Source of the DNA: Buxus sempervirens | Lineage: Eukaryota > Streptophyta > Magnoliopsida > Buxales > Buxaceae | DNA length: 64,000 nt | Assembly: GCA_947561395.2 (NCBI GenBank) | Contig: OX387183.1 | Span: 32,414,853 to 32,478,852 of the forward strand | Reading direction: 5' to 3' | In this document: positions 48,045 through 59,376 of the stretch, in pieces | How the letters are laid out: each line of letters opens with the position of its first letter | How positions within the stretch are numbered: position 1 is the first letter of the stretch | Notes under the pieces: generated by a model | The model's input: only the letters and a program-made list of their open reading frames with translations | Databases searched by the model: none | What the model was told of the DNA's origin: nothing | Made by a program: the position numbers and the translations under genes

Positions 48045-49447
48045 TCATCAGTGTCATGCCCCGGTGCTCCTCTATGGTAACCGCATGCCTTGGCTGGGTC
48101 ATACCCTTTACTCGCGGACGCCCTTTTATTTGGTGGAACCTGCCCCAGGTGTCCTTCTTGCAACAAGGTGGGCAGTATTTCTGCCAGGGTATATGGGAGC
48201 TGTGTAAACACACGGTTCTTTCTTCCTTCCTTGGTCAGAGGCTCCTTTAGCCGAGCCAGGGCGACACTGGCATGGGGACGGTCACTTCCTCTCTTGCGCT
48301 TGGCAGATCGGACCTGGTTGATCGTTCCTTCATATCTTCTGCCTTCTTTCGCCCCCTGGGAGGATTCTGTCATGGGGCCTCTTATCTTTCCATCCCTAAC
48401 AGCATCTTCGATCCTGCCTGCCGCCATGATTAGGTCGGTGAAGTTCGCGGCACACTGTCCTAACAACATGGTGAAGTATGGTTGCCCCAGCGATGGGATG
48501 AATAGAGAAGTTTGTTCTTGTTCAAGGAGCGGGGGTTGCACCACACTTGCTAGTTTCATCCATCTTTTAGCGTAGTCTCCTACAGACTCGCTATTCCTTC
48601 TTGACAACCTTTGCAATTCTGCCCGGGTTTGAACCATTTGGCTATTCAGACGATACCGTTGGATGAACACAGCGGCCAAATCGTTCCACGTCTTAATTTT
48701 GATTTTATCCAGACTCAAAAACCAAGAGTAAGCCGCGTCAGTCAACGACCTCTGGAAGAACTGTACCATGATCTGTTCTTCCTTGGCATACTGGCACATG
48801 TCGCCAGAATATGCTCTTAGGTGGTTCAGTGGGCAACCCGTGCCATCGAATTGACGTAGCTCAGGACATTTGAACTTAGCTGGGAGCTGGATGTCCGAAA
48901 AGAAGCAGAGGCTTTCGAGTGTAGCCTCGTTCTGCACTGTACTGGGTTGGATCTGCTTGAGGAGTTCTCTCATGGTGGCCATTTCTGCCCTGTTTTCTTC
49001 TCTTACTGTTGCCAATTTTCCTTCAAACTGCACTTCCTGAGTTCTGTACCAGTCTTCGTCATCCTGCCCCGGTTGAGCCGGTGCAAACTGATCCTGCTGT
49101 ATGATGGGGAAAGGCGCCGCTAGAGGTGGCTGTGGTGGTGCCTCGGGAGGAGGATGCCCCGGGTATAGTGGTGGTGCCATCTCTGCTTGTGGTGGCTGTG
49201 GCGGCTGGGTGGCCGGCACTGCGGGTGGAACTTGCTTTAGCACTCTTAGTTCTGCCATTAGCTCCTGGATGACGGACCCCATGCCGTCGATTCGCTGTTG
49301 CATCTCATTCACTGCTGGCCCATGGCCAGATTCTGCCAAGTGTTGCCCCGGCGGTGTCTGCTCTCCTTGTTGGTCCATATCGGGCCTTTTCCTTGGTCTT
49401 AACGGGTATGGACTTCTGAAAGCAATTTTTGGTACCTGATGGGACAA
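47969..49447 (-). CDS. gag polyprotein of the Ogre/Tat-like element (492 aa)
   Basis: It encodes the capsid-type protein that packages element RNA. The N-terminal 150 residues are Pro/Gln-rich with a short coiled segment (NEMQQRIDGMGSVIQELMAE). The retrotransposon gag domain spans about residues 190-350, with KCPELRQFDGTGCPLNHLRAY, FFQRSLTDAAYSWFLSLD, WNDLAAVFIQRYRLNSQM and SVGDYAKRWMKLA. The C-terminus has a basic stretch and the motif CGYHRGAPGHDTDEC. The frame looks whole. No pol frame follows. Confidence 0.92.
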   Translation of the reverse strand: MSHQVPKIAFRSPYPLRPRKRPDMDQQGEQTPPGQHLAESGHGPAVNEMQQRIDGMGSVIQELMAELRVLKQVPPAVPATQPPQPPQAEMAPPLYPGHPPPEAPPQPPLAAPFPIIQQDQFAPAQPGQDDEDWYRTQEVQFEGKLATVREENRAEMATMRELLKQIQPSTVQNEATLESLCFFSDIQLPAKFKCPELRQFDGTGCPLNHLRAYSGDMCQYAKEEQIMVQFFQRSLTDAAYSWFLSLDKIKIKTWNDLAAVFIQRYRLNSQMVQTRAELQRLSRRNSESVGDYAKRWMKLASVVQPPLLEQEQTSLFIPSLGQPYFTMLLGQCAANFTDLIMAAGRIEDAVRDGKIRGPMTESSQGAKEGRRYEGTINQVRSAKRKRGSDRPHASVALARLKEPLTKEGRKNRVFTQLPYTLAEILPTLLQEGHLGQVPPNKRASASKGYDPAKACGYHRGAPGHDTDECWSLRHAVQDLLEAGELKIDPPPN

Positions 49448-49554
49448 TTCGCAGGCATTAGTGCAATATTACACAAATTGATTACACAATTTTATCTGAT
49501 TGAATTTATTCATTTATTTATTTATTTTTTGTTTTATGATATGATTTGACTAAC

Positions 49555-49940
49555 TGGTCTATTTTAGCTACCCTAAGGCAACAAGGGAAGAGAACCTGGT
49601 TTCGAATCAAATGATCTATTTTAGTTACCCGTAGGTAACAAGGAAAGAGAACCTTAAGGAATTTAGAAGACTGATCTATTTTGGCTATCCTAAGACGACC
49701 GGGGAAGAGAACCCTAATGATCGAATCTATTTTAGCTACCCGCAGGTAACTGGGAGAGAGAACCCTACTTTTTTTTTTTTTTGGAAGCTGATCTATTTTA
49801 GCCGCTCGGAAGCGACTGGGAAAGAGAACCCTATTTTCTGAAAGCTGATCTATTTTAGTCGCTTGGAAGCGATTGGGAAAGAGAACCCGGTTGAACTAAT
49901 CTATTTTAGCTGTTTAGGCAAGGAAAGAGAACCTTCAATT
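49555..49940. repeat. About 57-bp tandem array upstream of gag (7 units)
   Basis: Units start TCTATTTTAGC and end GAAAGAGAACC, at about 49558, 49614, 49673, 49725, 49790, 49847 and 49902. Between these anchors a short palindrome varies (TACCCGCAGGTA, CGCTCGGAAGCG), keeping its ability to pair. Confidence 0.88.
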
Positions 49941-50084
49941 TAAGGGGTTTTGTTTGAGCTCAGAATCACAGGGTTGGACCAATCAAGGTCTCAGAAAGGG
50001 GACTGAAGAACAGCACTCAGGGTTGCCTTAACCAAATCCTGACTCACTCGTCGGGGGTCTCGGCGATACAAAGATTCGGCTAGT

Positions 50085-50510
50085 AGTACCCGGACGCTCC
50101 GCAGCCAATATCCGATTCACTCACCGGCGGCTTTGGTGTCACTAAAAGGGGTAGGCTATGCCAGGACGCTCCTCCACCAATATCCGACTCATCCGTCGGC
50201 GGCTTCGGTGCCCTAAGAATTCGGCTAGTAGTACCCGGACGCTCCGCAGCCAATTTCCGATCCAATCACCGACGGCTTTGGTATCACTAAAAGGGGTAGG
50301 CTATGCCAGGACGATCCTCCACCAATATCCGACTCATCCGTCGGTGGTTTCGGTGCCCCAAGAATTCGGCTAGTAGTACCCGGACGCTTCGCAGCCAATT
50401 TCCGATTCACTCACCGGCGGCTTTGGTGTCACTAAAAGGGGTAGGCTATGCCAGGACGATCCTCCACCAATATCCGACTCATCCGTCGGTGGTTTCGGTG
50501 CCCCACAGGT
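50085..50510. repeat. 145-bp tandem array between gag and ORF1 (3 units)
   Basis: The period is exactly 145 bp (for example, the motif at 50158 recurs at 50303 and 50448). Each unit is a dimer of two related halves of about 72 bp (CCCGGACGCTCCGCAGCCAA and CCAGGACGCTCCTCCACCAA). Confidence 0.92.
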
Positions 50511-50850
50511 TAGACCGCTTTGATCTTGAAAAGATGCAAACGGGTGTGATTTGAGCTCAAAGTCTCGGGTGTTTTTTAACACTTGATGGGTTTTGCGATC
50601 TCAATGAGAGAGATGCAATCAAAAGGAATTAGGTGGTCGCAGCGACCAAGCACATTGCAATTATCTGGAGAGAGGTGGTCTGTCGGAGACCGATTTGCCC
50701 TATTGGAGGGAATCAATTCTTTTATCTCTTGTTCTTATTAAGTTTGCACAATATGTAGCAAAGTAGAAATAAATTCATGCTTTAATCAAAAGGCGCTGTC
50801 ACGGCACAAAGTACATCATCATGCTCATCAAAATACAACAAAGCCAAAGT

Positions 50851-52371
50851 CTAGCTAGGTTGGTCATCATCATAGTGGGAGGACACGTCTTGCCTCCTCA
50901 AGGCTCGCAGAAGCTTGTTCCGCAGACGTCGGTCCTCCTCAGCGCGCTTGCGCACTAATTCCATTTCACGTTGCAAGGCCGTATTGGCCTGCCTACTCTC
51001 CCGTTCCGAATCCACATAAGCTGAATGGATACGGGAGTGGGTCTCCTGTAATTCGGCCACCCTGTCCCTATATGTGTTAGGGGGCGGAACTGGAGTGTCG
51101 CTTGAAGCGATAGGCTGGAGAGGTGGGGGGCCGTCGTGGCCGAACTCCCGAGCTATCCACTGCTCGTAGTCTCGAAAATGTGATTCGATGAAGACGTCTT
51201 CTCGATATATGCAAACTGTCTTCCATTCCGCCAGTAGTTGTGTTCTTAACCCCTTGGTGAGTGGACCAATCAAACTGCTCATGTCATCCTTGACCGGGAT
51301 TCCCTGCGGTTTCCCAAACTGTCTCAGAACCCGAATCGGATAGTACGGCACGGCATGGGTGAGTCCTATCAGGGAAAGCCCCTCTCTTTTCTTGAAAGCT
51401 ATGATGGGGGTGTAGGGGATATTGTAGGTACCCCACCATCTAATGTCCGTTTCTCCTTTCAAGTGGAGAAAGTGGTTAAACCAATCCTCACGAGCGGGTA
51501 GGTCTGGTTTGATCTCTCTTTGGGCCAACCAATGGATGTTGTCTCCGGTTGCCTTGTAATATGCACTGACAGGCGATGACACCATCAGGTGGTCTTGCAG
51601 CCAAATGTGGAGAAGGGGAGCGCACCCTTGAAACCTCCGAGTTCCGTTTTTGGACAAAGTCAGGGAATGGAACAGTTGAGCTAGGATCAGTGGCATGATT
51701 CGGTATCCTGCCCTGAGTTGATCCACAATTTCCATGAGGGCCAAAGTAATGGTGTCTCCCCCAGTTGGAAAGAAGATTTGTGACAGAACCACAAGGGTGA
51801 AGGTGTCAAACCAAGCCCGGGGTCTTTCCTGCTTTTTGTTTCTCATTTTCTCAGCTAGGAATGTTTTAGAGACCCGAGTAAATGATTTGTCACCTCCTAA
51901 GGTCTGAAATTCTCCCCTTGAGAGGCCAAAGAAAATACAGGCTTCATTCTTGTAACTTTCTTTGAGACTTGGCCTAGCGGGTTATCCTAAGTCACGGAAT
52001 CGGAGGAACAGGTCAAATTCCTCAATTGTGGGAGTCAACTCATTGACCTCGAATCGAAACACTGAAAGCTGGGGATCCCAGAAAAGCAGGGCTGCTTGGA
52101 TCATATCCCAGTTAATTGGCACATTTAACAGGGACAAAGTCTGTCCCATGTGGTATTTGTGCTCCCATTCAATCTGCTCACTCCCTTGGAGCTGCCTTGT
52201 CCAAGAACGGATCCAGGGGGTATCCCAGGCGCACTTCTCTATCCTAGGGAAACGGGTTCTCTCGGCTGAGGATGAGGATGCCATGCCAACTATCCGATCG
52301 AAATTCCAAATCAATTGGAGGTTCCACATCAAACTCTCAATCAGTCCTAAATCATGCATAAACTTAAGCAA
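50851..52371 (-). pseudogene. ORF1 of the Ogre/Tat-like element (DUF7745/plant mobile domain type)
   Basis: This extra frame lies between the 5' LTR and gag, as in Ogre elements. The first part carries SLLNVPINWDMIQAALLFWDP and FRFEVNELTPTIEEFDLFLRF; the second has TFTLVVLSQIFFPTGGDTI, LILAQLFHSLT, and a C-terminal Arg/Glu-rich coiled coil (ERESRQANTALQREMELVRKR). These resemble the DUF7745/plant-mobile-domain proteins of such elements. Function is unknown. The frame has about one break in this copy. Confidence 0.8.
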
Positions 52372-53810
52372 AGGACTAACTACTTAGCAATTCTAGCATG
52401 CTTCAAAAATAAAGCCAAAATTAAAGCAGTGCAGAAATTAACTCAGGCACACATGGTGTGTGGTCCTAAGGGTTGGAGCCAATGAAGGCGCGACTCCTAG
52501 ACATACTCGTGTAGAGGAGAACATTCAAGTCCCGATCAGTCTTTCTGTCTTTCATCTGTTCTTTCATCTGCTTTCGGTGTCGGACCACAGCAAAAATTAC
52601 AACTTGCCATCAAGGGCGAAAATTTACAAGACATTTACAAACCTGCAAAAAAATTCATCCTTAAGGCTATTGGGAGCCAAAAGGACGGGTACAAATTGCT
52701 TTTGAATCAGGTAGGCTGAAAATTCCTGGATCTAGGGTTTAGTGTCCCTGTGCTGATCTGGCATGCTATCATCTGCTTGTCTGATCTGGCCGGCTTTCAT
52801 CTGCTCTAAAAGACCAACTTGGACTTGAAGTGCTCCTAGCGGACTCTAATGGGTCAGGACCCATAGCGCATAGGACTCCATGCATGGACCTGGGGTGGTT
52901 CCCCTGATCAAAGTTAGGTTAGCTTCCTAAATTAGGGCTAAGGTAGCCCATGATCTAGGGTTCACTCAATTTTGATGCAAAGGCGGGGGTTGCTGCCCCT
53001 GATGGACTCTGAATTTTATTCCAATTTTATTCATCATTCATATCCTACTCACCCTCTCATGCTCAACGCAAGGTTTGTTCAGAAACGTTAGGTGGGGAAG
53101 GATACCCAGCCCGAGACATAAGCCTACAAGGGTCTGGACCAGTACTGGATCCCCGCGTGCCACGGCAAGAAACCAGTGGTGCTAGTGGACTCCAGAAACT
53201 GGGGGGATGGGTTTACCCTGCTTTCCCCGGCAAGCCACGGGAGCGTAGGTGCTAATACCATCCCAAAGATCAGTTTATAGTAAGAAGAAGGGTAGGCTGC
53301 TAGAGAGGTCTAAGTTTCGGTAAAGAAGTTGCAATATCCGTCTCTCTTATCTACAAAAGGTCGGATCATTCACGCATCCTCCCTCGTGCGTGTCACCCCA
53401 CGCAGTTATATCACTCACAATGCGGGAATTGAAATCCTAAACCTACGCAATCATCCATCCACGGTGTGGTGGTGTGCCCGTGAGTGCAGTTGGGCTGCGT
53501 GCTGTGCTTATACGGATGAGTTTTGTCTGGATTTAGGTGATAAAGGAATCCCTTCTTCCTCGTATAGTAAAGTGCGGAATTGGCACGTTTTACGATGTCC
53601 TGGGAGAATCCCCAGGTAAGTGGAGGGTCACAGGGGACCACTTAAATTCCACTTACCTTAGGCAATTATCGCGTCCTTGTGACAGGATTCCCCAGAATTA
53701 CGTATTTACGTGTATTCCGTACCTTGCTAAACGGGGTAGAAAGAATTCCTAAATATCGCCTAAGTCCCTCTTATGCTGACTCGGTCCTAAACAGGGTCCT
53801 ACTGGGCTGA
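52372..53810 (-). other. 5' leader of the element
   Basis: No coding signal. It lies between the primer-binding site and ORF1, where Ogre elements have a long untranslated leader. Confidence 0.6.
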
Positions 53811-53834
53811 GTGGTCCCCAGTGGAGTCGCCAAG
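53811..53834 (-). promoter_or_regulatory. Primer-binding site
   Basis: In element sense TGGCGACTCCACTGGGG begins about 2-3 bases after the 5' LTR. Its complement ends in CCA as a tRNA 3' end should. Ogre-type elements commonly use tRNA-Arg; which tRNA matches here was not checked. Confidence 0.8.
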
Positions 53835-53835
53835 C

Positions 53836-56800
53836 TGTGCGCGCGTGGGAAACGCGGCACGGGGTAAATCGGAGTCGCCACCGCCTGATGGGGTGCAGGC
53901 GGACACCTAGGTGCCTAATTTCGTCTATTTAGGGCTTTGGGTCTGCGGCTTGAGATTCTAAGTCTTGGTTCTCGGTTGCGGGCTGGGGAAGTCCGTAGAC
54001 ACCCCAATCCGCCCCGTCGGATGACGGGTCCCGTGGGTTCCCTATTTTGAGTCAGCTTTTCCTATTTTGGTTCTCACCCGGTTCCTAATCCAGCATGCTT
54101 TTTTTGTTAGGTCTTGGCGGGACCACCTGAGTGGTGTGGGTCCCTTTAGTTGATTTTATCTTGTTCTGCTTAACTTTGATTGATCTGGGTCTGTTTGGGG
54201 TGGGCCCCGTTGGAAGGCCCAACCGGTGTCCTTGTTGGGCTTAGGTTGGCCCGTGTGCCCTTGGTGGGCCTCCATCTAACCCTAGGAGGCCCTGTGGGCT
54301 TTGGATAATGAGTTGGTTTTTTATTAAGGTTCAAGTTTGAAGCTTAAGTGGTTTTCATGCCAGTGGTGGGCCGGATTGGTTTGTGGGCCCCTTTGGTGGG
54401 CCCCCATGGTGGCCAAGTGATTTTATGTTATCTTATTTTAATCTTGCCAAAGTGGGCTGGTCACTGGGCTTGGGGCCCGTGATCCAGACGTTGGGGCTTG
54501 AAAGCCCAGTTCCTTGGAGGTTAGGGCTTGCACCCTAACTCGGTTCGGTTAACGGGCTTCTAGCGGGCCCGACAGACCCTAGCCCTTGGTCTCGGCCAAA
54601 CCATGCAGTTCATGCACTCATTTCACATTACAAGGCGCGGGTGGGCCGCATTGGGTTTGGCCCATCCGATTAGATCGGTTAATTTCAATTAATCTTGCTT
54701 AAGTTGCATGCTTTGGTGTTCATTGGGCTTGGTGGGCCCCGTTGGAAGGCCCACGAGTGTGCCAAGTTAGACCGGTTGGTCTCAGTCCCATCTTGGGTTT
54801 CCGGGTGGCCCGGAAACCCTATTGGTTCAATTGGTTATGGTTCAAATCACTCAAAATTCGGTCAAGGATCAAACAATGCACAAAATACACTTTCTGGGTG
54901 TATCCGGCAACTCAGACCGGATACACATGGTCTGCAGGTGATCCGGCCAGAGTGGCCGGATACACAGGGGCCCTAGGTTATCCGGCCTTGATGGCCGGAT
55001 ATGCTAAGGCCTCAGGTGATCCGGCCTGAGTTGTCGGATCACCCTGGAATGGCCTTTTTTGGTCTTTCGGCAGTGGGGGTGACCTCCAGGGGGTTCCCAG
55101 GGGTTCCTGCAGGTCATGTGGGCCCCTGGGCAGGCCCACCTTGGTTCAGATTGGGTGAAAGGTTTCCTTTGGCCCATTTTTGGGGTCTTTCGAGCAAGAC
55201 AAATGGGGCTTGGGGCCACTGTTGTTCCCCACAGCCCCTTGCATGGTCCAGCATGGAGTAGTCGCAGGGGTACTAGGAGCATACTTACATGCATATACTC
55301 AAAAGGAAATAGCAAGCTTTGAGAAATAATGAAAACATGGCATTGGCATGCATCCTCATGTGATAGCATTTTCCAGCAAAGGTTCAATAGGAAAAGGGCT
55401 GCCGAAAACCACAAGTCCACATGCATACGAGAAGCGGAAAATAGCAAAAAAGAAAAGATGCCAAAGAGAGCCATACGCATGTGAAAAGGACAATGGAGAT
55501 CGTACTCTAACACGCATTCCCTACATATCTTAGCAATGTATGGGCCTAAGACTCATGCTCAACCTATCGAATATTCAGAGAAGGGGAAGAGAGGGGGGCT
55601 TACGTAGGGATACATGAGATGAATTATGGGGGAACAAACTCCTCCCTACTGAATCCCCAAGGATTCCCAAAACCGCAAAGCTCGTTGGCCTCCAATGGGG
55701 TGGCCGGCGCTACCATATTTTTATGAGGTTGTGCACGAGGTCTCTCTCACCTTGAGAGACCTCCATGTTACCCAAGGAACAAGGCAAATCACATGCAAGA
55801 CAAAGCCTAGGGCAGGTTCATGCAATGGGAGATGACCAACTTAACAAAATTCCACAGAAAAATCTAGATTTAACATATGATGGATACAATATGATGAGGA
55901 GTGATACCTGAGTGTTCCTACACTTCCTTGCAAGGTGGGGGCACCTTCTTTGGCTTGGACAGCAACTGGAGAGCACCCAGATGTTCAAACTTCACTTCTG
56001 CAGCAATCCACCTCTCCTTGTTTCAACAAGGAACAGCAGAGGAAGAAGAGGGCTTGGGTTTTTGTAGCCTTGGGGATGGAGTGATGAGGTTATGGAGGGC
56101 CAAGGAGGGTTGGAAAGAGGCTGGTTCGGAGAGGCAAAAGGGGGCAAAGCAGGTCCAAGAAGGGTGCAATGAGCCAACCCTTGGAAAGGGGGCTGCTGCC
56201 CCCTTTTATAACAATTTTAATGTATCCGGACTTGGAGTCCGGATACACTATATATCATGTGTATCCGGCCTCCAAGGCTGGATACACTAAGCCTCATGTG
56301 TATCCGGTCTTGAAGGCCGGATACAAAACATAATAATTGCCAAAATTTAATTCCGCCGCGAATTTGTCGGAGAATCGGCGCGAATCTCGCCGAGCAAATC
56401 TTTGTATCCGGCCTTGGAGTCCGGATATACATAGGGGCACGTGTATCCGGCATTAAATGCCGGATACAAATCGAAAAATTACGGATTTGCCCTTCGACTT
56501 GACCGATTCGACCGATTCGACCGATTTGACACTTTTGGATATCTACGGATTGCCCCGTACGAATTTTTGTTTAGTCCTTGAGATTTTTGGATATTCAAGA
56601 TTTAGTCCCCGAGATATTTTGCTGCGTTGGCTGCCACGTGTGCAATTTCCGCGCCACGTGTGCAGTTTCTGGCATTTGCCGCCCAGAAACTTCGACAGCT
56701 CATATCTCTTTCATCTGATCTCCGATTTGAGCAAACTCAATTGCGTTGAACTCGTATTGGAGCCCTCTATTCAATGACATAGGGTTAAGCACTTGGCACG

Positions 56801-57048
56801 GAATTCAAGGAAAAGTCAACTTTCGGCTCATCCTTAAGTTTGACCGCCCGCAGAACCCTCATCCGGACTCCGATTCCAGCAAACTCAGTTGCGTTGGAAC
56901 CGTGTCGAGATTCTCTATCCAATGGGATGAAACAAGGTGGCCAAATTTTATCTGATTAAAAGGTCAACTTTCCACCCCTCAGGGTTTGACTTTTTAGCCG
57001 GGTTTTGCATTTCTGGCTTTTCGGGAGCGCAAAAATGAGGTGCTTACA
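53836..57048 (-). repeat. 5' LTR of the 18.2-kb element
   Basis: In element sense it starts TGTAAGCACCTCATT at 57048. The TATA box (TTATAAAAGGGGG) is about 56203-56212 with the transcription start expected shortly below it. Five palindromes lie upstream of the TATA box (56220-56474) and four about 1.2 kb downstream (54899-55044). I see no difference from the 3' LTR in the parts compared. Confidence 0.93.
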
Positions 57049-57053
57049 ACAGG
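57049..57053. other. Target-site duplication, right copy (ACAGG)
   Basis: Pairs with 38807-38811. Closing the insertion gives GACAGGTTTGGGACGTGACA, which resembles the 3' end of Tekay/Del LTRs, so the host site may itself be an older LTR. Confidence 0.9.
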
Positions 57054-57091
57054 TTTGGGACGTGACAAGAGCAAAAGTCTTCTGAACCATG

Positions 57092-57248
57092 TGTGCGCAT
57101 GGGAAATCGCACAGATTTGCGTGCCTTTGGATGGGTAATTTGGGAAAGTTAGAGTCGCCACTGCCTGATGGGGTGCAGGCAGACACTTGGGTGCTTAAGT
57201 TTGTTTATTAGGCTGGTCTGCAGCTTGAGATCCTAAGCAAGGTCTTGG
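57092..57248 (-). mobile_element. Older related LTR, left piece (continues at 62255)
   Basis: It starts TGTGCGCATGGG and aligns with the first 150 bp of the 18.2-kb element's LTR, including GAGTCGCCACTGCCTGATGGGG. It breaks off at CTTGG where another LTR is inserted. Confidence 0.85.
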
Positions 57249-57835
57249 TGTAAGCACCTCATTTTTGCGCTTTCGGAAGAGCTGAAAATGCAAACCCTAG
57301 CCGAAAAGTCAAACCCTGAAAGTGGACAAAAGTTGACTTTTTGATCAAGTGATAACTGGCCACCTTGCCTTATCTCAATAGATAGAGAATCCTGACACGG
57401 TTCCAACGCAACTGAGTTTACAGGAATCGGAGCTCGGATGAAGGATTTACAGGCCAGTCAAACTTGAGGGGGAGCCGAAAGTTGACTTTTTGCCGAACCC
57501 TGAGCCAGGTGCTTAGCCCTATGTCATTGGATATAGGGCTCCGATACGGTTCTAACGCAACTGAGTCTGTTAGAATCGGAGTCCGGATGAGGGAGATATG
57601 AGCTGTTGAAGTTTCCGGGCAGCAATGTCGGAAACTGCACATGTGGCAAAGAAACTATACACGTGGCTAGAAACGCAGGAAAATATCTCGAGGGGCAATC
57701 CGTAAATATCCAAAATCTGCAAAATATCTCAGGATTTAATCCAAAATTGCGCAGGGGGCTATTTGCGAATATCTCAGTGTCAAATCAGGTCAAATCCAGG
57801 GAGCAATCTGTAAATATCAAAAATTTTGTCAGAAT

Positions 57836-58085
57836 AACCGAAATTTAATTTCGGTTATACACAAATTGTGTATTGTGTATAACCGAAATATATTTTCGGT
57901 TCATAAAGCGAAATCAAAAATCGCCCGACAGATTGTCTGAATCCGTACCTGACAAGAATTAATTGCTAATTGAGTGCAAAAGTAACCGAAATTAAATTTC
58001 TATTACAAATAACCAATGGCATAACTGAAATTAATTTTCGGTTATGCTACAAAAACACCATAACCGAAAATTAATTTCGGTGCTC
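57836..58085. repeat. Palindrome cluster upstream of TATA box
   Basis: Five inverted repeats of the form ATAACCGAAAT...ATTTCGGTTAT, some decayed, end about 15 bp before the TATA box. Related palindromes also occur downstream at about 59349-59371 and 61129-61215. Confidence 0.9.
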
Positions 58086-58095
58086 CCTTTTTTTG

Positions 58096-58106
58096 CTATA
58101 AATAGC
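58096..58106 (+). promoter_or_regulatory. TATA box of solo LTR
   Basis: GCTATAAATAGC lies directly after the palindrome cluster and before a C-rich leader with ACCCTA words. Confidence 0.75.
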
Positions 58107-59376
58107 AACCCCAGCCATTTGGCTTGGGGTTGCTGTGACCCGATTTTTTCCCCCACCCCACCCTGCTCGTACCTCTCTTCTCTACCTCCTCCACCCCTAC
58201 AAAACACCTAAAACCCTACCCTAACCATTCCAAACTCATTCCTACCACCTTCTTCTTCATTTCTAACACTTGGAAGGAGAGCTTTGGAGGTCTTGCTGGA
58301 GTTGGAAAAGAGTTCAAGTTGATGTGGGTGCTTCAAGAGGACTCCACCACCACCTTAGGAAACTTTTAACCTCAAGGTATGTTTTCTCAATGACTTTTAT
58401 TAAACATATATGAATTTCATGGGATTTGGAGTATGTTGATTTTTTTTACACATTACCACCTGGTATGCCTTGGTGTTGCCTCGGTTACTCCCTCCCTTAC
58501 CTTCTCCACTACGTTGTTTCTTCATAAGGTCGAACTCCCGAGGTAAGGAGACAAGTTCTGGTTGGCGAAACTAGGTTGAGAGGTCATTTTAGAGAAACAT
58601 GTGCATTCTTTTGGGGGACTTAAGTAGTTTGATTTTCGTACTTAATAGGGGAGCATGTTCCCATCCTCTCACTCCATCTAATGTATCCTTTAACCCCCCC
58701 TAAGATCCCTTCCCTTAGGTTTTATTTTAAGTTAAAAGCATGCTTGTGTGTTCATGTCTCTCCATGTATAAACTTGCATGTATGTGGTTGTGTTTGTTGA
58801 GGTGATCAGCTAGCATGTCCCCACTACCCCATACCATGTTCCCCTTTTTGCCAGAGGTATGTCATGCATGCTCCCCGCCTTGCCTTGCTTAGGTGCACTT
58901 TAAATGCACATGCACGACCCAAGAAATCATGCTAGGCTTTTAACCTTCCTTCTCCTTATATACGTGTAGATACACACACCCACTGTTAAGTTACTACTTT
59001 AAGCATGCCTATCTTAGTCATGTTGCTTAAGTTTGTCCACGGGAAAGCATGATAATTTGTTTGGAGCAAAAGAAACCAAACCAGGGATACCTAGATCCCT
59101 GGTTGGTCTTCATGCCAATTGGAAAAGGGGGGATAAACCCCTTTGATCCCCTTGTTGTTTTGGTTTGGAAAAACCCCAAAATTGTGAGCCTAATGGCTCC
59201 ATTCGAACCACTGTGGGCCCACACGGGGGCCCACAGAGACACCTGGCATGCTCACAAGCCTCCTGGTTCAGTTCTTTGTCCAAAAAGTGACCAAATGAGT
59301 TCCGGCAAGTTGCCCGGGAACTCAGTTCGATAAAGGGTTTTTTGTGGGTTAATCGAAATTGAATTTTGGTTAAACC

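Larger units (their letters stand above)
38812..57048 (-). mobile_element. Young non-autonomous Ogre/Tat-like LTR retrotransposon, 18,237 bp
   Basis: Two 3,213-bp direct repeats exactly 15,024 bp apart begin TG and end CA. They are flanked by ACAGG at 38807-38811 and 57049-57053. On the minus strand the order is 5' LTR (53836-57048), primer-binding site (TGGCGACTCCACTGGGG) directly beside it, ORF1 (50851-52371), two tandem arrays, gag (47969-49447), a second gag-tail frame, long tandem arrays, polypurine tract and 3' LTR (38812-42024). An extra ORF upstream of gag and very long LTRs are hallmarks of the Ogre/Tat clade. No protease, reverse transcriptase, RNase H or integrase motif was seen in the roughly 5.4 kb between gag and the 3' LTR, so mobility would depend on a relative's enzymes. 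LTRs that look identical imply recent insertion. ORF1 has about one break; gag looks whole. Confidence 0.92.
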
